The notes under the pieces are model-generated. The model saw nothing but the letters and a program-made list of their open reading frames with translations. It was not told the DNA's origin and searched no databases. A stretch of DNA of 14,406 bases, taken from an uncultured Prevotella sp. GTDB taxonomy: Bacteria > Bacteroidota > Bacteroidia > Bacteroidales > Bacteroidaceae. Shown here piece by piece: positions 7,499 to 14,406 of this stretch. The position numbers and the translations under genes were made by a program. The stretch covers positions 1 through 14,406 of the forward strand of contig CALZAP010000005.1 in the NCBI GenBank assembly GCA_945614335.1. Reading direction: 5' to 3'. Every line of letters starts with the position of its first letter. The first letter of the stretch is position 1.

Positions 7499-8467
7499 AT
7501 GAAGTATGTAGCATTACCAGAAGAAAAGGTGCGTCGCTTGTCGTTCTATCTCGCTATGGAAGAGTACATTGCGCGAAAAATAGACGAGGACGACCTCTTC
7601 TTTATGTGGCAGGTGGAGCCAAGTGTAATATTTGGAAGAAACCAGCTGATAGAAAACGAGGTGAACCTCGATTTCTGCCGAAACCACGGCATAAAGACCT
7701 ACAGGAGAAAAAGCGGCGGAGGATGTGTGTATGCCGACATGAACAACATCATGTTCTCGTATGTGACAAAAGACGAGGCCGTGGGATTCACCTTCAACAG
7801 ATATATTAATATGGTGGTGCTCGTGTTGCAAAAACTCGGAGTAGACGCAAAGGCAAGCGGAAGAAACGACGTGATGATTGGCGACAGAAAAGTGTCGGGC
7901 AACGCTTTCTACCACATACCAGGAAGAAGCATCGTACACGGCACAATGCTTTACGACACCGACATGGTGAACATGGTGGGAGCCATAACACCAAACGACG
8001 AGAAACTCCTCAGCAAGGGAGTGGCAAGCGTAAGACAACGCATAGCACTGCTCAAAGACTTCATCGACCTCGACATAGAGCAGTTTAAACTATTCGTGAG
8101 AAACAACCTCTGCCAAGGGGAGATAACACTAAGCGAAGAAGACGTGAAAGGCATTGAGGAAATAGAAAAGGAATACCTAACCGACGAATTTGTTTACGGA
8201 AACAATCCTAAATACACCATAGTGAAAAAAGGACGTATAGAAAACGTCGGGGAGTTCCAGATAAGAATAGAGGCAAAAAACGGAGTGATAAAGGCCATGA
8301 CAATGCTCGGCGACTACTTTATAGTGGGAAACATCGACGACATCGTCAGACCGCTGAAAGGCGTAGAACTCACAAGCGACGCACTGGAAAAGGCTCTGCC
8401 TGAAGAACTCGACAAAACGATAATGAACCTGAAAAAGAAGGACTTCTTGTCGTTGATTCTGGGTTAA
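7499..8467 (+). CDS. lplA: Lipoate-protein ligase A
   Basis: LplA activates free lipoate with ATP and attaches it to a lysine of lipoyl domains; here the neighbouring GcvH is the obvious substrate. The 322-residue protein has both parts of the bacterial enzyme: a catalytic domain and a C-terminal accessory domain (about residues 230-322). Visible motifs are YRRKSGGGCVYAD (Arg69, Arg70, Gly73-75), which binds the lipoyl-AMP loop, and GRNDVMIGDRKVSGNAF, in which Lys131 matches the catalytic lysine (Lys133 in E. coli LplA). HGTMLYDTD follows. Having the accessory domain in one chain argues for a self-sufficient ATP-using ligase, not LipM or LipB, which transfer octanoate. It is first in the operon, 53 bases before gcvT. 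No lipA or lipB is seen here. Confidence 0.93.
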   Translation: MKYVALPEEKVRRLSFYLAMEEYIARKIDEDDLFFMWQVEPSVIFGRNQLIENEVNLDFCRNHGIKTYRRKSGGGCVYADMNNIMFSYVTKDEAVGFTFNRYINMVVLVLQKLGVDAKASGRNDVMIGDRKVSGNAFYHIPGRSIVHGTMLYDTDMVNMVGAITPNDEKLLSKGVASVRQRIALLKDFIDLDIEQFKLFVRNNLCQGEITLSEEDVKGIEEIEKEYLTDEFVYGNNPKYTIVKKGRIENVGEFQIRIEAKNGVIKAMTMLGDYFIVGNIDDIVRPLKGVELTSDALEKALPEELDKTIMNLKKKDFLSLILG

Positions 8468-8520
8468 CCATTTAAAAGACTTGGATACATTAATACTAAC
8501 GAAATAATAACCGCAAAACA

Positions 8521-9603
8521 ATGGAAGAAAACAAAAAGACGTGCCTTTACGACAAGCACGTGGCTCTTGGGGCACTGATAAGTCCTTTCGGAGGATTTGA
8601 CATGCCAATTCAGTATTCGACAATCATCGACGAGCACCAGGCTGTGAGAAACGACTGCGGAGTGTTCGACGTGTCGCACATGGGTGAGGTGACGGTAAAA
8701 GGCAAGGATGCCGAGGCTTACGTCAACCACATCTTCACTAACGACGTGCGTGGACTGGAGAACGGAAAGATTCTCTACGGAATGATGTGCTACGAAAACG
8801 GTGGCACCGTAGACGACCTCCTCGTATACAAAATGGCCGACAACGACTTCTTCATCGTCATCAACGCCGCAAACATCGACAAGGACTGGGCATGGATGCA
8901 GCAGCACGCCAAGGGTTACGACATCGACATGCAGAACCGCTCCGACTTCTACGGACAGATAGCCGTGCAGGGACCTGAGTCGGAAAAGGTGGTGGAGGAA
9001 GTGCTCGGACTCGAATGTAGCGAACTCACTTTCTACACCGTGAAGACCATCGGCGACGTCATCGTAAGCCGTACGGGCTACACAGGAGAGGACGGATTCG
9101 AAATATACGGTTCGCACGAATACATACGCGAATGCTGGGACAAGCTGATGGCTTCTGGAATGTGCAAGCCATGCGGACTCGGATGTCGCGACACACTGAG
9201 ATTCGAGGTGGGACTGCCGCTCTACGGCGACGAACTCTCTGCCGACATATCGCCAGTAATGGCCGGACTGAGCATCTTCTGCAAGCTCGACAAGCCGGAG
9301 TTCATCGGACGCGAGGCTCTCGTCGACCAAAAGGAGAACGGAGTGGCTAAGAGACTCGTCGGCATAGAACTCGAGGGAAAGGCCATTCCACGTCACGGAT
9401 ACGCTGTGATAAAGGACGGGGAGACAGTGGGAGAGGTGACCACAGGCTACCATACCATCTCCACCGACAAGAGCGTGTGCATGGCTCTCGTGAACGTTCC
9501 TTTCAACAAACTCGGCACACAACTCGAAGTGCAGATAAGGAAAAAGACTTTCCCGGGAGTGGTGGTGAAGAAAAAGTTCTACGAAAAGCATTATAAGAAA
9601 TAA
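8521..9603 (+). CDS. gcvT: Glycine cleavage system T protein (aminomethyltransferase)
   Basis: GcvT takes the aminomethyl group from lipoylated GcvH, releases ammonia and passes the methylene to tetrahydrofolate. The 360-residue protein has normal length. The N-terminal folate-binding part contains GGFDMPIQYSTIIDEHQAVR and DVSHMGE. The catalytic aspartate lies in GGTVDDLLVYK (the Asp98-Asp99 pair). SRTGYTGEDGFEIY and the CGLGCRDTLRFEVGLPLYG motif follow, then a GcvT_C beta-barrel. It lies between lplA (53 bases) and gcvH (36 bases) with no terminator or promoter consensus in either gap. There is no Shine-Dalgarno; the region before the ATG is A-rich, as usual in this phylum. Confidence 0.96.
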   Translation: MEENKKTCLYDKHVALGALISPFGGFDMPIQYSTIIDEHQAVRNDCGVFDVSHMGEVTVKGKDAEAYVNHIFTNDVRGLENGKILYGMMCYENGGTVDDLLVYKMADNDFFIVINAANIDKDWAWMQQHAKGYDIDMQNRSDFYGQIAVQGPESEKVVEEVLGLECSELTFYTVKTIGDVIVSRTGYTGEDGFEIYGSHEYIRECWDKLMASGMCKPCGLGCRDTLRFEVGLPLYGDELSADISPVMAGLSIFCKLDKPEFIGREALVDQKENGVAKRLVGIELEGKAIPRHGYAVIKDGETVGEVTTGYHTISTDKSVCMALVNVPFNKLGTQLEVQIRKKTFPGVVVKKKFYEKHYKK

Positions 9604-9639
9604 TCAGAAATAACAAATTTTTAAAACAATAAAACTATT

Positions 9640-10023
9640 ATGGCAAAGGTAATTGAAGGACTCTACTATTCTGAGTCACACGAGTATGTAAGGGTTGAAG
9701 GCGAGTATGGTTATATAGGCATCTCTGACTTCGCACAGCACGCCCTCGGTAATATAGTATATGTTGACATGCCTGAAGTCGACGACGAAGTGGTGGCTGG
9801 AGAGGACTTCGGCGCCGTGGAGAGCGTGAAGGCTGCAAGCGACCTCATCTCGCCCGTCAGCGGAACTGTGGTTGAGGTGAACGAGGCTCTTGAGGACGAA
9901 CCGGAACTCGTAAACAAAGACGCCTTCGAAAACTGGATCATCAAGGTGGAACTCACCGACAAGGCTGAGCTCGACAACCTCATGGATGCTGCTGCATACG
10001 AGAAGTTCTGCGAGAATGAATAA
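9640..10023 (+). CDS. gcvH: Glycine cleavage system H protein (lipoyl carrier)
   Basis: GcvH carries the aminomethyl intermediate on a lipoyl-lysine arm between the P, T and L proteins. The 127-residue product matches the family size. The lipoylation site is Lys64 in GAVESVKAASD, in the canonical beta-hairpin, and the N-terminal SHEYVRVEG...IGISDFAQHALG is diagnostic. The protein is acidic. The neighbouring lplA presumably modifies Lys64, and lpd would reoxidise the dihydrolipoyl form. It is placed 36 bases after gcvT and 41 before gcvPA. Confidence 0.97.
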   Translation: MAKVIEGLYYSESHEYVRVEGEYGYIGISDFAQHALGNIVYVDMPEVDDEVVAGEDFGAVESVKAASDLISPVSGTVVEVNEALEDEPELVNKDAFENWIIKVELTDKAELDNLMDAAAYEKFCENE

Positions 10024-10064
10024 TAAAAGGATATTCAACTGATTCGTAAAACGAAATTACAATA

Positions 10065-11378
10065 ATGCAATACAAGTTTTTCCCACATACGGAAGAAGAC
10101 CTGAAAGAGATGCTGGCTAAAGCCGGCGTCTCTTCTTTGGATGGTCTTTATGCCGAAGTGCCGGACAGCATCCGCTTCAAAGGCGAATATGACCTGCCGG
10201 AGGCTAAAAGCGAACTGGAGATAAGACAGTTCTTCGGAAAACTCGGAAAGGAGAACAAACAGCTCGTATGCTTCGCCGGTGCCGGTACTTACGACCACTA
10301 CACACCGTCGGTGATACCAAGCATCGTGGAACGCTCCGAGTTCCTCACATCATATACTCCATATCAGGCCGAAATCTCTCAGGGCACACTGCACTATATC
10401 TTCGAATACCAGTCGATGATGGCTGAGATGACAGGAATGGACATCTCTAACGCGTCGATGTACGACGGTTCCACCGCCACGGCTGAGGCTGCGCTGATGT
10501 GTGTGGCTGCCGGGAAAAAGGCTAACAAGGTGCTCGTCTCGGAAACATTAGACCCGAAAGTCATTGAGGTAATTAATACATATGCACACTTCCACGGAAT
10601 AGACATCGAAATGGTGAAGGCTAACGACGGAGTGACCGACCGCGACGACTATATGGCTAAGATTGCACAGGGGGGCGTGGCTGGAATGATCGTACAGCAG
10701 CCTAACTACTACGGAAACGTGGAGGACTATGAGGGATTTGCCGATGCGGCTCACGCAAACAAGGCTCTCTTCGTCATAAACAGCATCATCAGCGACCTCG
10801 CAGTGCTAAAGACACCGGGAGAGTGGGGGGCTGACATCGCAGTGGGCGACGGGCAAAGCCTCGGCATTCCGATGACATTCGGAGGCCCGTCGCTCGGATA
10901 TATGTGCTGCACAGAAAAACTGCTGAGAAAACTACCCGGACGCATTGTCGGTATGACAAAGGACAACCGCGGACAGAGGGCTTTCGTGCTCACTCTGCAG
11001 GCACGCGAACAGCATATCCGCCGCCAGAAGGCCACTTCAAACATCTGCTCGAACGAAAGCCTCATGGCGCTCTTCGTCACCATCTACATGTCGCTCATGG
11101 GCAAGGAAGGCGTGAAGGAGGCTGCAAGACTCTCTTACGCCGGCGCTCACTACATGGCTGAGAAACTCGTTGCCACTGGTAAGTTCACCATGGCATTCGA
11201 AAAACCTTTCTTCAATGAGTTCTGCGTGAGATACAACGGCGACGTGGACGCACTGCAGAAGAAATTCATCGACAACGGGTTCTTCGGCGGCATTAAGGTG
11301 GCTGAAGACACTATCATGTTTGCAGTGACAGAGAAACGAACAAAGGAAGAAATTGACACACTGGTAAGTTTAATTTAA
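10065..11378 (+). CDS. gcvPA: Glycine dehydrogenase (decarboxylating) subunit 1
   Basis: This is the N-terminal half of the split P protein, which with GcvPB forms the PLP enzyme that decarboxylates glycine and loads the aminomethyl group onto GcvH. The 437 residues fit the usual 440-450. The family signature CFAGAGTYDHYTPSVIPSIV is followed by TSYTPYQAEISQGTLHYIFE, and SMYDGSTATAEA is also visible. It lacks the PLP lysine, as expected for this subunit. A KATSNICSNESLMAL motif lies near residues 325-340. The gene ends 12 bases before gcvPB, and the last A of its stop codon directly precedes the strong ribosome binding site of gcvPB. Confidence 0.96.
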   Translation: MQYKFFPHTEEDLKEMLAKAGVSSLDGLYAEVPDSIRFKGEYDLPEAKSELEIRQFFGKLGKENKQLVCFAGAGTYDHYTPSVIPSIVERSEFLTSYTPYQAEISQGTLHYIFEYQSMMAEMTGMDISNASMYDGSTATAEAALMCVAAGKKANKVLVSETLDPKVIEVINTYAHFHGIDIEMVKANDGVTDRDDYMAKIAQGGVAGMIVQQPNYYGNVEDYEGFADAAHANKALFVINSIISDLAVLKTPGEWGADIAVGDGQSLGIPMTFGGPSLGYMCCTEKLLRKLPGRIVGMTKDNRGQRAFVLTLQAREQHIRRQKATSNICSNESLMALFVTIYMSLMGKEGVKEAARLSYAGAHYMAEKLVATGKFTMAFEKPFFNEFCVRYNGDVDALQKKFIDNGFFGGIKVAEDTIMFAVTEKRTKEEIDTLVSLI

Positions 11379-11386
11379 GGAGGTGA
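11379..11386 (+). promoter_or_regulatory. Unusually strong Shine-Dalgarno site for gcvPB
   Basis: GGAGGTGA starts right after the gcvPA stop TAA (11376-11378) and matches the anti-Shine-Dalgarno over eight bases. The GGAGG core ends 7 bases before ATG 11391. No other gene start in the window has a comparable site, so it stands out. Confidence 0.85.
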
Positions 11387-11390
11387 CGAT

Positions 11391-12857
11391 ATGAACAACA
11401 AATTATATGGAAATCTGATATTCGAGCTTTCTAAGCAAGGCCGACGTGGATATTCACTTCCGAAAAACCAGTTTGGCGAATATGACATTCCTGCCGAACA
11501 GTGCAGAAAGGAAGATGCGGCTCTGCCTGAGTGCGACGAGATGACAGTGGTAAGACACTATACTAACCACAGCGAAAACAATTTCGGCGTGAACAACGGA
11601 TTCTATCCGCTCGGCAGCTGTACAATGAAATACAATCCCGTGATAAATGAAGAGGTGGCTAACATGCCGGAGTTCACCGCACTGCACCCAATGCAGCCGG
11701 AAGACACCGTAAAGGGTGCACTCGACGTTTACGATACACTGCAGAAACAACTCTCCGCTATCGCTGGTCTCAGCAAGTTCACTCTCAACCCCTTCGCGGG
11801 AGCACACGGAGAACTCACAGGACTCATGATCATCAGGGCATACCATGAGAGCCGCGGCGACAAGAAACGTGTGAAGGTTATCATTCCTGACTCGGCTCAC
11901 GGCACTAACCCGGCATCGGCTGCCGTTTGCGGACTCGAAGTGGTGGAGGTGAAGAGCACGGCGCAGGGATATGTTGACGTTAATGACCTCAAGGGATTGC
12001 TCGACGACACCGTGGCTGCCATGATGATGACAAACCCGAACACGCTCGGCATGTTTGAGCAAGACATTCCTGAAATTGCCAAACTCGTACACGAGTGTGG
12101 AGGATTGATGTACTACGACGGAGCTAACCTTAACCCGATGCTCGGTGCAAGCCGTCCGGGCGACATGGGATTCGACGTTATGCACATCAACCTGCACAAG
12201 ACTTTCTCCACTCCTCACGGAGGTGGTGGACCTGGCGCCGGACCGGTGGGAGTGAGGGCTGGACTCGAGCAGTTCCTGCCGCAGGCTTCATGCGCCAAGT
12301 CGCTTGCCGATGTAAGGCCTATTGACTTTGCCGACGTGAATGCCGGAGGAAGAATTTCTGTAGGTGGCTATCATGGTAACTTCGGCGTGCTACTCCGCGC
12401 TCTTACATACATCCTCACACTGGGACGTGAGAACCTGAAGATGGTCGGACCTCTCGCCACTCTCAACGCCAACTACATCAAGGAGTCGCTCAAGGATGAC
12501 TACCTGTTGCCTATAGAGGGATTGTGCAAGCATGAGTTCGTGTTCGACGGACTGCGCGACAAGTCTACCGGTGTCACTACCATGGATGTGGCTAAGCGCT
12601 TGCTTGACTATGGTTACCATGCGCCCACAATCTATTTCCCGCTCCTCTTCCACGAGTCGCTCATGATTGAGCCTACCGAAAACGAGAGCAAGGACACCAT
12701 CGACGGATTCATTGCCGTCATGAAGAAGATTGCTGAAGAGGCACGCACTAACCCCGACATCGTGAAGAGCGCCCCGCACAATACGCCTATCGGTCGTGTT
12801 GACGACGTGCTGGCCGCTAAGCATCCTGTGGTAAAGTTTAAGGATATTGAGGCATGA
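11391..12857 (+). CDS. gcvPB: Glycine dehydrogenase (decarboxylating) subunit 2
   Basis: This is the PLP-binding half of the split P protein. The 488 residues match the normal length. The Schiff-base lysine is Lys270 in NLHKTFSTPHGGGGPGAGP. Further family motifs are NNGFYPLGSCTMKYNP near the N-terminus, NPFAGAHGELTGL, and the PDSAHGTNPASA loop. MTNPNTLGMFE and YYDGANLNP complete the cofactor pocket. It works as a heterotetramer with GcvPA. The strong Shine-Dalgarno just upstream and the 4-base ATGA overlap with lpd at 12854-12857 suggest expression matched to its neighbours. Subunit split plus adjacency is the arrangement found in Bacteroidetes, Firmicutes and archaea, in contrast to the single-chain P protein of E. 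coli. Confidence 0.96.
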   Translation: MNNKLYGNLIFELSKQGRRGYSLPKNQFGEYDIPAEQCRKEDAALPECDEMTVVRHYTNHSENNFGVNNGFYPLGSCTMKYNPVINEEVANMPEFTALHPMQPEDTVKGALDVYDTLQKQLSAIAGLSKFTLNPFAGAHGELTGLMIIRAYHESRGDKKRVKVIIPDSAHGTNPASAAVCGLEVVEVKSTAQGYVDVNDLKGLLDDTVAAMMMTNPNTLGMFEQDIPEIAKLVHECGGLMYYDGANLNPMLGASRPGDMGFDVMHINLHKTFSTPHGGGGPGAGPVGVRAGLEQFLPQASCAKSLADVRPIDFADVNAGGRISVGGYHGNFGVLLRALTYILTLGRENLKMVGPLATLNANYIKESLKDDYLLPIEGLCKHEFVFDGLRDKSTGVTTMDVAKRLLDYGYHAPTIYFPLLFHESLMIEPTENESKDTIDGFIAVMKKIAEEARTNPDIVKSAPHNTPIGRVDDVLAAKHPVVKFKDIEA

Positions 12858-14182
12858 ACAACTCTGATATTATTATAATAGGTAGCGGACCTGGTGGATA
12901 CAGGACCGCTGCCTATGCAGCTTCAAAGGGAATGTCGGTCACCATCTTTGAGGAAGGACCTCTCGGTGGAACATGCCTTAACGTGGGATGTATTCCTACT
13001 AAGACATTCGCACGTTCTGCCGAAGCTGCCGGAGAAATGAGAAACGCGGCACAGCTCGGACTAAAGGCCGTTGAACCGCAATTCTCACTCGAAGAAATCG
13101 TGGCGAGAAAAGACAATGTGGTGATGCAGCTAAGGGAGGCCATTGCTGGTGTGCTCTCTGCACCTGGCATCACTCTGGTGAAGGCTAAGGCTGTCTTCCT
13201 CGACGACCATACCGTAGAGGCCAATGGAGAACAATACACTGCAAAGAACATTATCATAGCAACAGGCTCGTCACACAAGACACTGAGACTTGAGGCTCTT
13301 GACGAAAACATGCTCCTCACTTCCGACACATTGCTCAGCCTTACGGAATTTCCCAAGCGGCTTGCTATCGTTGGGGCTGGAGTTATAGGTATGGAGTTTG
13401 CAAGCATCTTCAGACAACTCGGCGCTGAAGTCACAGTAGTCGAATTCCTCAAGGACTGTATACCGGCTCTCGATGCCGACGTGGCAAAACGACTGAGAAA
13501 AGTGTTGGAGAAACAGGGTGTGGAATTCTACATGCAGTCGGCTGTGAAGAAAATCGCCGACGGATGTGTCATCTTTGATAGAAAAGGAAAGGAACAGAGC
13601 ATACAGGCCGACAAGGTGCTGATGGCTGTGGGACGTAAGCCGAACGTGGATGGATTCGGTCTCGAAAACACCTCCATAAAGTTTGACCAAAGGGGAATCG
13701 CCGTCGACGACAACATGATGACAAACGTACAGGGAGTTTATGCCATTGGAGACGTCAACGCTCGCATGATGCTTGCCCATGCTGCCACAATGCAGGGACT
13801 GCACGTCATCAACCATATCGTAGGACAAGCAGACGAGATTTGTCTCGACATTATGCCTGCTGCCATTTTCACTAACCCAGAAGCTGCCTGCGTGGGAAAA
13901 ACTGAAGAACAACTCAAGGCTGAAGGCGTGGAAATTGAAGTCAGGAAGAAAAACTATCGAACTAATGGACGCGCATTGGCTATGGCTGAGGCTGAGGGAA
14001 TGCTCAAACTCGTGGCTGATGCAAACAATGGTCGTATTCTCAGTTGCCATGCTTACGGAGCACATAGCGCTGACATCGTACAGGAGATTAGCGCTCTTAT
14101 ATGTAAGCATACTACCGTAAGTCAACTTCATGACATGGTGCACATTCATCCTACACTCAACGAGATGTTGCAGGAAATATAA
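12854..14182 (+). CDS. lpd: Dihydrolipoamide dehydrogenase (glycine cleavage L protein)
   Basis: This FAD enzyme reoxidises the dihydrolipoyl arm of GcvH and reduces NAD+. Seen in order: FAD motif GSGPGG (Gly10-Gly15), redox disulfide Cys41 and Cys46 in GGTCLNVGCIPTK, NAD motif GAGVIG in LAIVGAGVIGMEF (about residues 175-180), second FAD motif VYAIGDVN, and the interface pair His432 and Glu437 in HIHPTLNEML. All catalytic residues are present. At 442 residues it is about 20-30 shorter than E. coli Lpd, because it stops five residues after Glu437 and lacks the usual C-terminal tail. It might also serve 2-oxoacid dehydrogenases, but its place as the last operon gene points to glycine cleavage. 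The start overlaps the gcvPB stop, and a strong terminator follows. Confidence 0.95.
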   Translation: MNNSDIIIIGSGPGGYRTAAYAASKGMSVTIFEEGPLGGTCLNVGCIPTKTFARSAEAAGEMRNAAQLGLKAVEPQFSLEEIVARKDNVVMQLREAIAGVLSAPGITLVKAKAVFLDDHTVEANGEQYTAKNIIIATGSSHKTLRLEALDENMLLTSDTLLSLTEFPKRLAIVGAGVIGMEFASIFRQLGAEVTVVEFLKDCIPALDADVAKRLRKVLEKQGVEFYMQSAVKKIADGCVIFDRKGKEQSIQADKVLMAVGRKPNVDGFGLENTSIKFDQRGIAVDDNMMTNVQGVYAIGDVNARMMLAHAATMQGLHVINHIVGQADEICLDIMPAAIFTNPEAACVGKTEEQLKAEGVEIEVRKKNYRTNGRALAMAEAEGMLKLVADANNGRILSCHAYGAHSADIVQEISALICKHTTVSQLHDMVHIHPTLNEMLQEI

Positions 14183-14200
14183 ACCATAATTCTATAAATA

Positions 14201-14247
14201 AAGGGGATTAACCTTCGTTTTTCGACGAAATGGTTAATCCCTTTTTT
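14201..14247 (+). terminator. Rho-independent terminator of the glycine-cleavage operon
   Basis: AAGGGGATTAACC (14201-14213) pairs with GGTTAATCCCTTT (14232-14244), with a 10-bp perfect core. Inside it, TTCGT (14214-14218) pairs with ACGAA (14225-14229), giving a long two-part stem. Six T follow the core (14242-14247). It sits 18 bases after the lpd stop. The A-rich left flank could let it work on the - strand too. Confidence 0.9.
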
Positions 14248-14357
14248 GCTTATATTCTCTCTTTTGGCTAAAACTAAGCTTTTTTGGGCTATTTTTGGAC
14301 TTAAAAGCCCTATTTGTGTAAATAAACGTTAAATATATGCACTTTTTTGTCGAAATA

Positions 14358-14389
14358 TTTGGAGTGTATTGAAAAAGTGCGTACCTTTG
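14358..14389 (+). promoter_or_regulatory. Bacteroidetes-type promoter for a gene beyond the window
   Basis: TTTG (14358-14361), 20 bases, then TACCTTTG (14382-14389) match the consensus with ideal boxes. Predicted transcription start is near 14396, so the first bases of the transcript are in the window but no start codon is. The rest of 14248-14357 is AT-rich with no gene visible. Confidence 0.75.
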
Positions 14390-14406
14390 CACTCGCTTTT
14401 GAGAAC

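Noticed and set aside
14263..14297. Second promoter-like pair TTTG ... TATTTTTG
   Set aside because: The spacing is 23 bases, outside the usual 19-21, in very T-rich DNA. The pair at 14358-14389 is much better.
14286..14314. Small inverted repeat GGGCT ... AGCCC after the lpd terminator
   Set aside because: The stem is only 5 bp with a long loop and no T run, so it is likely chance.

Overview
This window looks like chromosomal DNA from a Bacteroidales bacterium, most likely Prevotella or a close relative. Three intergenic promoters fit the Bacteroidetes sigma factor pattern (TTTG, 19-20 bases, TAnnTTTG). Most starts lack a Shine-Dalgarno sequence. The proteins read as Bacteroidales orthologues, including a split glycine decarboxylase and a DXS with the Bacteroidetes-type AEGH catalytic motif. 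Every gene recognised is on the + strand. I see no insertion sequence, phage gene, CRISPR array, tRNA or rRNA. Genus-level placement is inference from remembered family sequences.

Left part (1-1512): the window opens inside a small HU-like DNA-binding protein with a low-complexity acidic/Ser-rich tail, closed by a strong intrinsic terminator. A two-gene queuosine unit follows (queD-queE, ATGA overlap), supplying the second and third steps of preQ0 synthesis. A degenerate TTGAAAR repeat tract begins in the queE stop codon.

Middle part (1604-7399): a near-consensus promoter drives dxs (isoprenoid precursor synthesis). dxs overlaps trkA by 4 bases and trkA overlaps trkH by 7 bases, and these two encode the peripheral and membrane parts of a Trk potassium uptake system. 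A class I mannose-6-phosphate isomerase (manA) follows after 81 bases with no consensus promoter of its own.

Right part (7405-14247): a complete glycine-cleavage operon, lplA-gcvT-gcvH-gcvPA-gcvPB-lpd. It starts at a near-consensus promoter whose -33 box lies in a 10-bp inverted repeat and ends at a strong hairpin terminator. LplA would lipoylate GcvH Lys64. GcvPA/GcvPB decarboxylate glycine onto the lipoyl arm, GcvT transfers the one-carbon unit to tetrahydrofolate, and Lpd reoxidises the arm with NAD+. The gcvPB start carries an almost perfect Shine-Dalgarno sequence, which is unusual for this phylum.

The last 150 bases hold a good promoter pointing out of the window toward an unseen gene. 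No stretch longer than 300 bases lacks a gene; the largest gaps are 307-535 and 14183-14406. I found no new multi-gene system. The genes are core metabolism, and the points worth a second look are regulatory and architectural.
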